Positions 1-8,422 of a stretch of DNA of 64,000 nt are shown piece by piece (position 1 is the stretch's first letter; every line of letters starts with the position of its first letter). Origin of the DNA: Pirellulaceae bacterium (GTDB taxonomy: Bacteria; Planctomycetota; Planctomycetia; Pirellulales; Pirellulaceae); NCBI GenBank assembly GCA_030748485.1, contig JASMLW010000506.1, positions 1 through 64,000 on the forward strand. The letters are read 5' to 3'. The notes beneath the pieces were generated by a model. The model saw nothing but the letters and a program-made list of their open reading frames with translations. It searched no databases and had not been told where the DNA came from. A program made the translations under genes and the position numbers.

Positions 1-645
1 CAGCCGGTTGTCGTGCTCGTCCAAAAAGAGCAGAGCGTCGCCACACGGATCCAGGAGGCTCCTATTTACCGGCGGCCCGAAGGCGTGAAGTCGCGGATGC
101 ATTATTTCTTCGCCATCAGTTACCGCGAGTCAGGTGATGTCGCCAAGCAGTTTGAGAATCTGAAGGCCGGTGTGGCCAGCGATCCGCTCGACGCCGATTT
201 GCTGATCGCCATGCACCAGGCGAAAGGAGCCGACCAGGCGTGGCGCGACGTAACACGGCGGCATGTCACCGCCGCAACCGAACAGTTCGATTCGCAGATC
301 CGCCGATATCAGCAATTTGTCAAACGGGCTCCGCGCGAAGCCGATCGCAACGAATACCAGCAAGGTCTGGCCGGACTCTACAATCAGTACGCGTGGCTGG
401 TCTCCAATACCGATGGCGACTTCGACGAAGCCCTGCGGCGCAGTTTGGCGTCACTTGAGATTCGACCCGACAGCGCCGCTTTTCTCGATACGCTCGCCCA
501 TTGTTATGCGGCGAAAGGCGACTTCGAGAACGCCGCGCGGCGGCAAGCTCGCGCCGCCCAACTCGAACCGCACACTAGACAGATCACGCGCAAGCTAGAA
601 GAGTTCCAGGCGCTGCTGAAAAAACCGCTGCTGAAAAAACCGTAG
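1..645 (+). CDS. TPR-repeat protein, C-terminal part (cut by window start)
   Basis: The frame is open to the left edge, so the true start lies outside the window; about 214 residues are visible, ending at TAG. Helical pairs with TPR character (for example the stretch with SLEIRPDSAAFLDTLA and YAAKGDFENAA, near residues 155-185) suggest a protein-protein interaction scaffold. The partner is unknown. The C-terminus ends LLKKPLLKKP, encoded by an exact tandem duplication of a 15-base unit just before the stop. No catalytic domain is visible here; the missing N-terminus could hold one. Confidence 0.75.
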   Translation, partial: QPVVVLVQKEQSVATRIQEAPIYRRPEGVKSRMHYFFAISYRESGDVAKQFENLKAGVASDPLDADLLIAMHQAKGADQAWRDVTRRHVTAATEQFDSQIRRYQQFVKRAPREADRNEYQQGLAGLYNQYAWLVSNTDGDFDEALRRSLASLEIRPDSAAFLDTLAHCYAAKGDFENAARRQARAAQLEPHTRQITRKLEEFQALLKKPLLKKP

Positions 646-685
646 TGCGCAGTCTCTTCGAATCGTAGTCCGCTTGCCGGGCGGA

Positions 686-1474
686 CTAAGACAGCCAGGT
701 TCGAATGGTGGAGTTGACGACGGCCGGGTTTTCCAGTGGAGCCAAGTGCCCGGCGTTTTCGATGCTCACGAATTCGCCTTTGGGCAATTGTGCGGCGATG
801 GTTTCCATTTCACTGGGCGGCGTGATGACATCGTCGACGCCGCACATCAACAGCACGGGGCGCTCAATCTCTTTCAAGTGCGGTGTGAAGTCCGTCCGCT
901 CGGCCATCCCGCGCAGCGCGGACGCGACGCCGACCGGATCAGCCTCCATCATTTGCGCGCGCAGCGCTTCAACAAGATCGGGCTTGTCATTGACAGTGCG
1001 GACGGAGAGCAGTTTCGGCTCCATCATTTCGACAAGTTCTTCGACGCCGTGAATTAACACGCGTTCGGCCGCGTCGTATCGCTGGCGAACAGCGTCCTCC
1101 GAATCGTTCGCGGCGCGGGTGTCGCACATCACCATCCGCGCGACTCGGTCGCGGTGGCGGTGGTAGAACTGCCAACCGATATAGCCGCCCATCGAAAGCC
1201 CGATGTACACCACCGGTTCGTCCACCTTCAGGGCGTCGAGCAACTCGGCTAACTCGTCCGCGTACCGATCCATCGTCATCGGCTCAACCACAGCCGGCGA
1301 CTTTCCGAATCCGCGGAGATCGGGTGCGATAACGCGAAAGCGGTCGGCCAATCCGTGCATCTGCTCGCGCCACATCGTGTGGTCGAACGGAAAACCGTGG
1401 ATGAGCAACAAGGGGCGACCGTTGCCTTGGTCCATGTACGATAGCTCGCCGCCGCCGACTGTTTTCCGGTTCAT
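686..1474 (-). CDS. alpha/beta-fold hydrolase
   Basis: This 262-residue protein has a complete alpha/beta hydrolase layout: the oxyanion HGFPF near residue 26, nucleophile elbow GLSMG with Ser94, an acid in GVDDVITP (Asp215 most likely) and His243 in GHLAPLE. The length is normal for small single-domain members (esterase, epoxide hydrolase or C-C hydrolase types). There is no signal peptide, so it is likely cytoplasmic. The substrate cannot be told from sequence. It converges with the TPR gene on its left and has a 22-base gap to the DUF2752 gene upstream on the same strand. Confidence 0.88.
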   Translation of the reverse strand: MNRKTVGGGELSYMDQGNGRPLLLIHGFPFDHTMWREQMHGLADRFRVIAPDLRGFGKSPAVVEPMTMDRYADELAELLDALKVDEPVVYIGLSMGGYIGWQFYHRHRDRVARMVMCDTRAANDSEDAVRQRYDAAERVLIHGVEELVEMMEPKLLSVRTVNDKPDLVEALRAQMMEADPVGVASALRGMAERTDFTPHLKEIERPVLLMCGVDDVITPPSEMETIAAQLPKGEFVSIENAGHLAPLENPAVVNSTIRTWLS

Positions 1475-1496
1475 AACTCAACTCCCCGCGCTTAGG

Positions 1497-2024
1497 TCAG
1501 AATAGCCGCAGCACCATGCGAATGATCCACTGGCCCAGCAGGGCGAACGCGATACTGCCCACAGCCATTCCACCCCACCAGCCGGGCGAAAATTCCGGCT
1601 GCCCCTGGCGAACTCGCCATATCTGGAGCGCTCGATAGGGGATTTGGAAGGCGACGAGCAAGTAAAAGAAAATACCGACCAGGTTGAAGTGAGCAGCGGC
1701 GCGAATGTCGCCGTGGCCGAGACTGATGAAGCAACGGGTGAGTCCGCAGCCGGGGCAGCCCATCCCGGTCATCCGCTTGAATGTACAGATTCCGGGCAGC
1801 GGCCGCTCAAAGAAAGGCAGCGCCACATCCTCCTCGCCGCGCACCGACATGAACAGGGACAGGATGATGACCGTCAGGGAGGTCGCCAGCAGAGTTCCGT
1901 GGTAGACCATCGTCGAACTGACGGCTTCCCCGGCTCGCCGCGCGGTCGGCGATGCGACGATCGGAGCCTCTGATGGCTCCTCCACCGGCGTGCGAACGGG
2001 AGGGATCTCGATCGGCTCGTTCAT
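1497..2024 (-). CDS. DUF2752 family membrane protein
   Basis: The centre holds the DUF2752 signature CPGCGLTR followed by a conserved HFN, flanked by hydrophobic segments, giving about three membrane helices. The function of the family is unknown; the CPxCG pair suggests metal or redox chemistry, but that is inference. I placed the start at the ATG giving MNEPIEIPP. An upstream ATG at 2090 would add 22 residues that look non-coding. The N-terminal 40 residues are proline- and glutamate-rich and probably disordered. Confidence 0.8.
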   Translation of the reverse strand: MNEPIEIPPVRTPVEEPSEAPIVASPTARRAGEAVSSTMVYHGTLLATSLTVIILSLFMSVRGEEDVALPFFERPLPGICTFKRMTGMGCPGCGLTRCFISLGHGDIRAAAHFNLVGIFFYLLVAFQIPYRALQIWRVRQGQPEFSPGWWGGMAVGSIAFALLGQWIIRMVLRLF

Positions 2025-2154
2025 GGAATAGATATGAAGAGGTAGTGACTTGTCTCCAGCCATTGTACGTGCGGCGGGGCGACCTTCCACCTCCGCAGAT
2101 CAGTCGTTCGCCGGGGCGGGCTTACCGCGCGGCAAGAATTAGCGAGGCTGCCGG

Positions 2155-2700
2155 CTACGCGCCCGGCAGTTGGAACAGGGATTGGACCTTGACAATCGCA
2201 TAGTCGTCGGGAAACGTGTGGAACGCCTGCAGCAGAAGCGTCCGGTTGCGAGTTTCCACATGAATGTAGCTGAGCGCACCGAGTTGCATGCGGCCGCTCG
2301 AATTGAAACTATGCATCAATCCCTTGGTTTCCGCATCTTGAGCCAGTTCTTCCTGAAAAGTCCAGAAGACCTCCGCCTCCATCGGCTCAAGCTGAAAATT
2401 CATCTGGTATTTCACGCCGCCGCGACACTCAATCGAGTCCTGCCGCTCGCCTCGCAACCGGTAACTCATCAATCGACGCTTTTGCGGCAACGGGTGCTGC
2501 GCCGATGCGGCGACTTCCGTCAGTGTGATCCCCTCGTAACGCCAAGTAACCACATGTCCGGCTGAAGTGATGTCGATTTGCGCGCGATAGCCGCCGCGTT
2601 CCACCGTCCGAGTCTTGTAAACCTGGAACAGCTCAGGATGCAGTGAGCGGCCGTAAACTTGAAACGCCAATTCGGCGACTTTGGGGCGAGCGGAAAGCAC
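2155..2700 (-). CDS. DUF2617-like protein
   Basis: This 181-residue soluble protein begins at GTG; an in-frame stop lies seven codons further up, so no longer start exists. The segment FQVYGRSLHPELF near the N-terminus resembles the DUF2617 family, which has no known function. The rest is predicted beta-rich with many charged residues and no signal peptide or membrane segment. It may be co-transcribed with the DUF2752 gene 130 bases downstream. The family call rests on recalled motif similarity only. Confidence 0.65.
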   Translation of the reverse strand: MLSARPKVAELAFQVYGRSLHPELFQVYKTRTVERGGYRAQIDITSAGHVVTWRYEGITLTEVAASAQHPLPQKRRLMSYRLRGERQDSIECRGGVKYQMNFQLEPMEAEVFWTFQEELAQDAETKGLMHSFNSSGRMQLGALSYIHVETRNRTLLLQAFHTFPDDYAIVKVQSLFQLPGA

Positions 2701-3014
2701 GTTTAGATGATCCTTGATTACTCAAGGTGAAGTCTTTGTTGGGTCGACAAGGACTCATTATACGTCGACTTTGCAACGCCAACAAAGCCACTTTCAACTC
2801 TTCTGTTTGTCGTCAAGAAAGGGACTTGACAAGCAGCAATCCGCACCGACAAGTTTTGCTAGCGATGAGAATTGACGTTGACAAACACACACGCGCGCGC
2901 CGCCCTTGCCCGCGCGCCCAGGAGCCTCGTCCCGCAAACGGCGCAATCACTGCGCTGTCGCACGAGAGACGAGCAAGAGGCGAGCAAAAGACGAGCAAGA
3001 GACGAGCAATACGA
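2701..3014. other. intergenic region with short GACGAGCAA repeats
   Basis: No convincing gene is seen. Bases about 2968-3009 hold four imperfect tandem copies of a roughly 11-base unit, (GA)GACGAGCAA, reaching to within a few bases of the stop codon of the CPBP protease gene. An open frame running rightwards here has no family features and overlaps that gene antisense. Confidence 0.6.
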
Positions 3015-3791
3015 CTAGAGGGCAACGACGAGAATGTCGTACAGCGCGTGCGAGCCCGCGGTGATGCCGAAACCGCGAATCACAAAGAGCAGTGAAAAGA
3101 AGACGCCGGCCAGCGAGCGAAACGAAAAACTGAACCAGTCAAATGTGTCGCCGTAACGAGATGCGAACTGCATTCCAAACAACGTGAAGTCAAACTGGTA
3201 ATGGGCCGCTGCAAACAGCGCGCCGGTCGCGACGGCGGCGATACCGACGCTCCACTTCCGCGGCAGTCCGATCGACTTCAGTACGACGATCGCGACAGGC
3301 AACAGCATCAGTCGAAAGAGCAGCTCTTCGTAGATTCCCGCTCCTAAGTAACCGATCATCTTGCCGAGCGGTGTGAAGTTGACCCACCCGATCTTCGCCT
3401 CCGGCAGACTGGCGGTGAAGAAGGATCCTTGGACTTGGGCGATTGTCAGCAGAACGGCGCCAAAGACGGCCGACTCGGCGAGCATCCCGTAGCAGGTCGA
3501 CCAGTTGATGCGCCAGTCGTCCCGCCGCGTGTGGTGCCAGGCCAACAGCAGTCCGCACGTCAGCGCCGGCAACAGAAAATACTGTCCGAACCCCAGGTGG
3601 TCGAGCGACCGGCGCAGCCACACGTCGGCCCCGTTGCGAGTCGCCTGCGCGCCCAACAACAGAACGCCGCCTTCATACGCGGCCAGCATTGGGATCACGA
3701 AGAACAGGCTGGCCAACGGCTTGGACGACTCTTGAAAGTACCCAGTCAGTGGATTCTTGGAACTCACCAAACACTCCGCCAAAGACGACAT
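3015..3791 (-). CDS. CPBP family intramembrane glutamic endopeptidase
   Basis: A 258-residue polytopic protein with the Abi/CPBP catalytic motifs: EELLFR (Glu155, Glu156, Arg160), His197 in AAAHY and His248 in GSHALYD, each in or next to a hydrophobic helix. The family includes CAAX prenyl endopeptidases, immunity proteins and regulators of membrane proteases. The substrate is unknown. It ends with TAG beside the GACGAGCAA repeats and starts about 100 bases from a block of TGACTAA-type repeats. Confidence 0.88.
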   Translation of the reverse strand: MSSLAECLVSSKNPLTGYFQESSKPLASLFFVIPMLAAYEGGVLLLGAQATRNGADVWLRRSLDHLGFGQYFLLPALTCGLLLAWHHTRRDDWRINWSTCYGMLAESAVFGAVLLTIAQVQGSFFTASLPEAKIGWVNFTPLGKMIGYLGAGIYEELLFRLMLLPVAIVVLKSIGLPRKWSVGIAAVATGALFAAAHYQFDFTLFGMQFASRYGDTFDWFSFSFRSLAGVFFSLLFVIRGFGITAGSHALYDILVVAL

Positions 3792-3879
3792 TCGTACACA
3801 TCATCTATCTTCGGCCTCGGCGGGGTCGTCGGAGCAATTGAGGCAGTGGTTGCCGGTTTTTCCACTCGCAATGATTGAG

Positions 3880-3952
3880 AAGGATGACTAAGGAATGACT
3901 AAGGCCTAGTGACTAATGACTAAGGAATGACGAGGGCCGAATGACTAAGGGG
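3880..3952. repeat. TGACTAAGG-type short repeats
   Basis: Six to seven imperfect copies of AATGACTAAGG or TAGTGACTAATGAC lie in tandem. The same words recur at 5528-5560, 5628-5650 and 62233-62272. They border the larger repeat block on both sides. Confidence 0.8.
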
Positions 3953-3974
3953 GGAAGGACGTAAACGTTTCAGA

Positions 3975-4060
3975 GGGGCGTTTACGCCCCCATCCGCCGC
4001 AGGCGGCCATAGGCCCGTGCTTGAGCACGGGTGAACCAGGCGTTCCAGCTGCAACCAACG
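3975..4060 (-). repeat. three-hairpin element, copy A (inverted)
   Basis: On the minus strand three adjacent stem-loops can form: CCCGTGCT-CA-AGCACGGG (4014-4031), CCGCC-TGC-GGCGG (3994-4006) and GGGGCGT-AA-ACGCCCC (3975-3990). They are preceded by the conserved lead TTGCAGCTGGAACGCCTGG (4036-4054). This copy runs opposite to the other copies. Confidence 0.85.
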
Positions 4061-4443
4061 CTCCATTCTCGCGTTACCCCGCGCCATCGCGTTCCACCCT
4101 CGCGTCGCCCCGCGCAGCCGCGCTCCACCCTCGCGTCGCCCCGCGCAGCCGCGTTCCAACACTTCGTCGTGGCTGCAACCAATGATCCAATTTCACGTCG
4201 CCGAGCGCGTTGCGATCGCCAGACCGATCCGACACTCGACACTGCCGGTCATGTGGGCGCGTTCGTTGATGCAGCCGACCTCAGAATGCAGTAGCGCGAG
4301 GCCGCGGGGAATTTGGAACGTCGTTAGCAGCAGCGACGGAGTCATTGGAACGCGGACTCGCGAGGCGGCGGGGATTGGAACGCCGTTGCAGCCGCGACGG
4401 AATCATTGGAACGCGATGGCGGCGCGGCGACGCGAGAATGGAG

Positions 4444-4528
4444 CATTGGTTGCAGCCGGAACGCCTGGTTCACCCGTGCTCAAGCACGGGCCTATGCCGC
4501 CTGCGGCGGAAGGGGGCGTAAACGCCCC
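4444..4528 (+). repeat. three-hairpin element, copy B
   Basis: Same order as the other copies: lead with GGTTGCAGCCGGAACGCC, hairpin 1 at 4473-4490, hairpin 2 at 4497-4509, hairpin 3 at 4513-4528. Stems are 8, 5 and 7 pairs. Confidence 0.85.
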
Positions 4529-4797
4529 TGGTCGTGCGCGGCGGCCAAGGCGCCAAGATCATCGACAAGCGTGTCGAGGACCCATTGATAGTAGGTAATC
4601 GTGGGTAATCGTAGGTCGTAGGACGGGTCTCCAGGCCCGTCGAATGGAACGGCAAGCCAGCAATCGACGATCCCGAGCCGAGCGAGATTCCAGACCCGGC
4701 GATTGAGTTTCCTTTGGAGATAGTTCCGGAAACTCCCGGCGTCTGTCGAATCGGGTTGGACCCCGACGGAAGCGAAGACGAGGCGGCGCGGCTCGCG

Positions 4798-5225
4798 AGG
4801 GTGGGACGCGATGGCGCGGGGCGACGCGAGGGTGGAACGCGATGGCGCGGGGCGGCGCGGGAATGGGACGCGATGCGCGGGGCGACGTGAGTGGGACACG
4901 ATGGCGCGGAGCCACGCGAGAATGGAGCGCGGTGGCGCGGAGCCACGTGAGAATGGGACGCGATGCGCGGGGCGACGTGAGTGGGACACGATGGCGCGGA
5001 GCCACGTGAGAATGGAACGCGATGCGCGGAGCCACGTGAGAATGGGACGCGATGCGCGGGGCGACGTGAGTGGGACACGATGGCGCGGAGCCATGTGAGA
5101 ATGGAACGCGGTGGCGCGGGGCGACGCGAGAATGGAGCGCGGGGGCGCGGAGCCACGTGAGAATGGGACGCGATGCGCGGGGCGACGTGAGTGGGACACG
5201 ATGGCGCGGAGCGACGCGGGAATGG
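4798..5225 (+). repeat. GC-rich minisatellite, about 14 units
   Basis: Tandem units of about 30-33 bases alternate GATGGCGCGGGGCGACG with GATGCGCGGGGCGACGTGAG and GGAGCCACGTGAGAATGG variants. Higher-order blocks of about 120 bases (for example 4865-4950 against 5040-5100 and 5160-5215) are nearly identical, which implies recent duplication of multi-unit segments. Confidence 0.8.
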
Positions 5226-5227
5226 AG

Positions 5228-5313
5228 CGTTGGTTGCAGCTGGAACGCCTGGTTCACCCGTGCTCAAGCACGGGCCTATGGCCGCCTGCGGCGGAATGGG
5301 GCGTAAACGCCCC
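5228..5313 (+). repeat. three-hairpin element, copy C
   Basis: Lead GTTGGTTGCAGCTGGAACGC, hairpin 1 at 5257-5274, then the CCGCC/GGCGG hairpin, then GGGGCGT-AA-ACGCCCC at 5298-5313. Nearly identical to copy D 200 bases away. Confidence 0.85.
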
Positions 5314-5430
5314 TGGTCGTGCGCGGCGAGGGTGGAGCGCGGTGGCGCGGGGCGACGCGAGAATGGAGCGCGGTGGCGCGGGGCGACGCGAGAATGGAAC
5401 GCGATGGCGCGGGGCAACGCGAGAATGGAG

Positions 5431-5516
5431 CGTTGGTTGCAGCCGGAACGCCTGGTTCACCCGTGCTCAAGCACGGGCCTATGGCCGCCTGCGGCGGAAT
5501 GGGGCGTAAACGCCCC
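5431..5516 (+). repeat. three-hairpin element, copy D
   Basis: Same structure: hairpin 1 at 5460-5477 and hairpin 3 at 5501-5516, followed by a short unique stretch and TGACTAA-type repeats read on the opposite strand. Confidence 0.85.
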
Positions 5517-5566
5517 TCTCGTCCTGCCTCCTTAGTCATTAGTCCTTCGTCATTAGTCATTCCAGG

Positions 5567-5605
5567 GGCCGCCTGCGGCGGAAGGGGGCGTAAACGCCCC
5601 TTTTT
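5567..5605 (+). repeat. partial three-hairpin element, copy E, with T-run
   Basis: Only hairpins 2 (5569-5581) and 3 (5585-5600) are present. Hairpin 3 is directly followed by TTTTT (5601-5605), so this copy also looks like a Rho-independent terminator on the plus strand, although no plus-strand gene precedes it. Confidence 0.7.
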
Positions 5606-5641
5606 GACACGTTGACGTCCTTCCCCCTTAGTCATTCGGCC

Positions 5642-6493
5642 TTAGTCATTTTTCACGTCGCCCAAAACGCATCGCAAACCGAGCGCGTCGTCTTTGATTT
5701 CCTTGTAGATGCCGCCGCCCTTGATTTCGATCGTCACCTCGCGCTTCAATCCGCGAAACGAGCCCTGCCGGCAGGACGAGGTCAGCAGTTCGGCCTTGTC
5801 TTTCCAACTGCCGCCTCGAATAACGCGTCGTTTGGCGTCGCCGCCTTTGACCCAGGCGGATCCATCCGTCGGCCCGCCTTCCAACGACTGGTGGGCGTGG
5901 TCGGCGCACCACTCCCACAGATAGCCGTGGATGTCGTAGAGTCCCCACGCGTTCGGCTTCTTGGCTCCCACCGGCGGATCGTTTCCGGACGCATTTCCCG
6001 TGAACCATCCGTAGTCCGTCAGCTGGTCCACTTCGTCGCCAAACGAGTACTTGGTCGTTGTGCCGGCGCGAGCGAAATACTCCCACTCCGCTTCGGTCGG
6101 CAGCCGGATTTCCTGTTTGTCGCCAATCAACTTGGCGGCTCGCATGAGCCTGGTGGCCTTTTGGCAAAACTGTTCGGCTTCGTCAAACGTGAGCATTTCG
6201 ACCGAGTTGCGTTTTCCCGTCCAACGACTTGGGTTCGATCCCAAGACAGCCGTCCACAAGTTTTGCGGTACTTCGTACTTGGCGACGTGAAAATCGTAGT
6301 CGAACGTCACCGTGCGAACCGGCTGTTCAGCCGGCGAACCCGCCGCCGATCCCATCTTGAACGACTTGGGGAATTTGCCTTTCCCCGGAGTGACGTGGAC
6401 GAACTCGGAGTGAAACAGCTTGAGCAATTCGGTTTGTTCGACGTTTGGTTCGGCGGAGATCATCACGGCGGTCAGCAGAATTGCGGCGGTCAT
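5642..6493 (-). CDS. formylglycine-generating-enzyme-type (SUMF1) domain protein
   Basis: The 283-residue product starts with a short hydrophobic stretch, a possible signal peptide (MTAAILLTAVMISAEP). It continues with an FGE-sulfatase fold: MGS near residue 47, then motifs of the type VTFDYDFHVAKYEV, LPTEAEWEYFARAG, GLYDIHGYLWEWC and RVIRGGSWKD, and a late cysteine in SSCRQGSF. Family members activate sulfatases or serve as ligand-binding domains; planctomycetes encode many of both. Whether this one is catalytic is not clear. The last three codons and the stop (KND then TAA) are read from a TGACTAA-type repeat, so the 3' end has been reshaped by the repeat. Confidence 0.85.
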   Translation of the reverse strand: MTAAILLTAVMISAEPNVEQTELLKLFHSEFVHVTPGKGKFPKSFKMGSAAGSPAEQPVRTVTFDYDFHVAKYEVPQNLWTAVLGSNPSRWTGKRNSVEMLTFDEAEQFCQKATRLMRAAKLIGDKQEIRLPTEAEWEYFARAGTTTKYSFGDEVDQLTDYGWFTGNASGNDPPVGAKKPNAWGLYDIHGYLWEWCADHAHQSLEGGPTDGSAWVKGGDAKRRVIRGGSWKDKAELLTSSCRQGSFRGLKREVTIEIKGGGIYKEIKDDALGLRCVLGDVKND

Positions 6494-6564
6494 GGCTCAA
6501 TCGGCAGGCGGGTTGAGGAAGGATTGACAAGCGCGGCGGATCGACATCGTGACGGGCGATCGGC

Positions 6565-7551
6565 TCAGGTCGGCTTATTCGGATTGGCGGCATTGAGATT
6601 CCCGGCTCGCAGCGCCTCGCCCATCGCCTTGGGCACTTCGGCTTCAGCCAGGACAAGCAGCGCTCGATTCTCGGCCACGTGAGCTTTCATTTCTTGTTCC
6701 GAGGCGATCGCTTCGGCGCGGCGCTGTTCGGCTTTGGCGCGAGCTACGCGAGTATCTGCTTCGGCCTGGTCGGCCGACAGACGAGCGCCGATTTGTTCGC
6801 CCACGTCGATGTCTTCAATATCGATCGAGACGATTTCGAATGCCGTGTGCGCATCGAGACCTCGCGCGAGCACGACGCGCGAGATGCGGTCGGGATTCTC
6901 TAGAACTTGGCCGTGCCGCTCGGATGAACCGATGGCGGTAATGATTCCCTCGCCGACACGAGCGATGACCGTATCTTCGGTGGCTCCGCCAATCAGTTGC
7001 TCGAGGTTGGTGCGGACAGTCACTCGAGCGCGAATCCGCAGTTCGACACCGTCGCGGGCGATCGCGCTGAGCGTTGTCTTGCCGCTGCGGCGCGGATCCG
7101 GGCAGTCGATCACTTTCGGGTAGACGCTCGTGCGGACGGCCTCCAACACATCGCGTCCGGCGAGATCGATCGCGGATGCTCGATCAAAGTCCAACGGAAT
7201 GTCAGCCCGGCTGGCTGCGACGATCGCCTCGATGACTCGCGATACGTTACCGCCCGCCAAGACGTGAGCCTGCAAGCGGCGAGTCGTGATGCCCGCGCCG
7301 CGGCCGATATCCAGACCCGCCTTGGTTGCTCGGATCTTGACGTTGACGATCATGCTGGGATTGATATCGAGCAGACCCATTTCGACGAGATGGAAGAGCG
7401 AGATGTCCGCCTTCGACATATACGCGCGGAACCAAAGACCGCCGTATTTGATCGCCGCCCAGACCAAAAACAGAGTGAACAGGATGGCGACGATGGCCAA
7501 CCCACCCAGGACCCAATTCAATATCTCGTTGGCGAGTAATAAGGCGCGCAC
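6565..7551 (-). CDS. floA: flotillin-like protein FloA
   Basis: This 328-residue protein matches the FloA/YqfA family along its length: an N-terminal membrane helix (about residues 12-36), then a conserved domain with [28 protein letters not shown] and LEAHVLAGG-like (here LQAHVLAGG) segments. The C-terminal part is an Ala/Glu-rich coiled coil (about 255-310). FloA organises functional membrane microdomains and associated protein complexes. The length is typical for the family (about 330). It is separated by 70 bases from the FGE-type gene and divergent from the secreted protein at 7829. Confidence 0.93.
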   Translation of the reverse strand: MRALLLANEILNWVLGGLAIVAILFTLFLVWAAIKYGGLWFRAYMSKADISLFHLVEMGLLDINPSMIVNVKIRATKAGLDIGRGAGITTRRLQAHVLAGGNVSRVIEAIVAASRADIPLDFDRASAIDLAGRDVLEAVRTSVYPKVIDCPDPRRSGKTTLSAIARDGVELRIRARVTVRTNLEQLIGGATEDTVIARVGEGIITAIGSSERHGQVLENPDRISRVVLARGLDAHTAFEIVSIDIEDIDVGEQIGARLSADQAEADTRVARAKAEQRRAEAIASEQEMKAHVAENRALLVLAEAEVPKAMGEALRAGNLNAANPNKPT

Positions 7552-7648
7552 GGAATCTCCTTCCTATGGGACGGCGTCATCTTATCGCATCATTTCGCGT
7601 GATAACAGCAATCCAGCCAGCCAGTCGACCAGAAAAATGGGTTTCGTC

Positions 7649-7711
7649 GGACACTCGCAAGCAGGGCCGGCCACTCTTCTCTTGCCGTTGGCGGCCAGGA
7701 GTAAGAGTGTC
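7649..7711. repeat. inverted repeat in divergent intergenic region
   Basis: GGACACTC (7649-7656) pairs with GAGTGTCC (7704-7711), and inside it CACTCTT pairs with AAGAGTG. It lies between floA and the divergent secreted-protein gene. It could be a dispersed hairpin repeat or a regulatory site. Confidence 0.5.
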
Positions 7712-7828
7712 CGCGCCGCCAAGAATAGGGCGAAAGACGGCATGGCAAGTTGACGGCCGAGAGTGGCGGTCCTACCTTTGGGGCTATTGGAAAGAGACAC
7801 GCATACCGCTGACGCGGAGGAGAACTTG

Positions 7829-8386
7829 ATGATCATTCGCAATCTGCTCGTGGGTTTTGTGTTGACGGCAATCTCATTTGGTGGAACCGTCGCGCAGGCC
7901 GACGACGACAAACCGACGACGACCGCCGCGAAGGACGACGACGCGAAGGCGACGGACGCCGCCGCTGCTCAACGCGACAAGAACCTCAAACGGTTCACCG
8001 AGAAGATGAACAAGGTCAAGCTGGTCGGCAAGTTCACCGTGCTGGGGCGCGAACAAGGCAAGCTGCCCACCGAAGAATACACGATCAACAGCGTCAAGAA
8101 ACTGCCCCGTGGCGACTACTGGCAATTCAACGCGCGGATCAAGTACGGCGGTGTCGATGCACCCATGTCCTTCCCCCTCGAAGTCAAATGGTCGGGCGAT
8201 ACTCCAGTGATCACCTTGACGAAACTGAAGATCCCCGCCTTGGGCACCTTCAGTGCGCGCGTCCTGCTCTACAACAACAAGTACGCCGGAACTTGGACGC
8301 ACGGCAACGCGGGCGGCCACATGTTTGGCGTCATCGAGCCGGTGAAGGAAGAAGAAGCAGAGAAGAAGACGGACGAGGCGAACTGA
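7829..8386 (+). CDS. secreted hypothetical protein
   Basis: The start is fixed by a GGAGG Shine-Dalgarno sequence at 7816-7820, eight bases before ATG, and by the signal peptide that follows (MIIRNLLVGFVLTAISFGG, cleavage likely after AQA). The mature part begins with an acidic and Thr/Ala-rich linker, then a compact beta-rich domain of about 130 residues, and ends with a charged EEEAEKK tail. I do not recognise a family. It is probably periplasmic and monocistronic. A longer in-frame ATG at 7763 would bury the signal peptide and lacks a ribosome site. Confidence 0.75.
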   Translation: MIIRNLLVGFVLTAISFGGTVAQADDDKPTTTAAKDDDAKATDAAAAQRDKNLKRFTEKMNKVKLVGKFTVLGREQGKLPTEEYTINSVKKLPRGDYWQFNARIKYGGVDAPMSFPLEVKWSGDTPVITLTKLKIPALGTFSARVLLYNNKYAGTWTHGNAGGHMFGVIEPVKEEEAEKKTDEAN

Positions 8387-8422
8387 CCCGCCAGTTCGCG
8401 ACACGCGCATCGTCGTCGGCTG

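Larger units (their letters stand above)
3959..5605. repeat. repeat block: minisatellites plus three-hairpin elements
   Basis: About 1.65 kb holds no credible gene. It consists of GC-rich 30-33-base minisatellite units (consensus around GAATGGAACGCGATGGCGCG then GGGCGACGCGA), split into segments by copies of a composite hairpin element. The left segment (about 4060-4170) runs in the opposite orientation to those at 4380-4445, 4798-5225 and 5325-5430. A stretch at 4570-4790 is less repetitive. It includes another inverted repeat, GACGGGTCT/GGCCCGTC near 4623-4640, and may be a decayed element. Long open frames here translate to monotonous Pro-Arg-His-Ser repeats and are by-products of the repeats. 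Confidence 0.85.

Noticed and set aside
2727-3095. 122-codon plus-strand open frame between the DUF2617 and CPBP genes
   Set aside because: It overlaps the CPBP gene end, crosses simple repeats and shows no domain or ribosome site.
4463-4490. GGTTCACCC near hairpin 1 as a tRNA T-loop
   Set aside because: The flanking sequence cannot form the acceptor, D or anticodon arms. The hairpin pairs with AGCACGGG instead.
4798-5225. Possible CRISPR array in the minisatellite
   Set aside because: The 30-base units are contiguous variants of one sequence with no spacers.
4470-5417. Long open frames on both strands in the 4.4-5.5 kb repeat block (up to 315 codons)
   Set aside because: The translations are monotonous Arg/Pro/His/Ser or Arg/Gly/Glu repeats in several overlapping frames, which follows from GC-rich tandem repeats with few stops. 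No family features or ribosome sites are seen.
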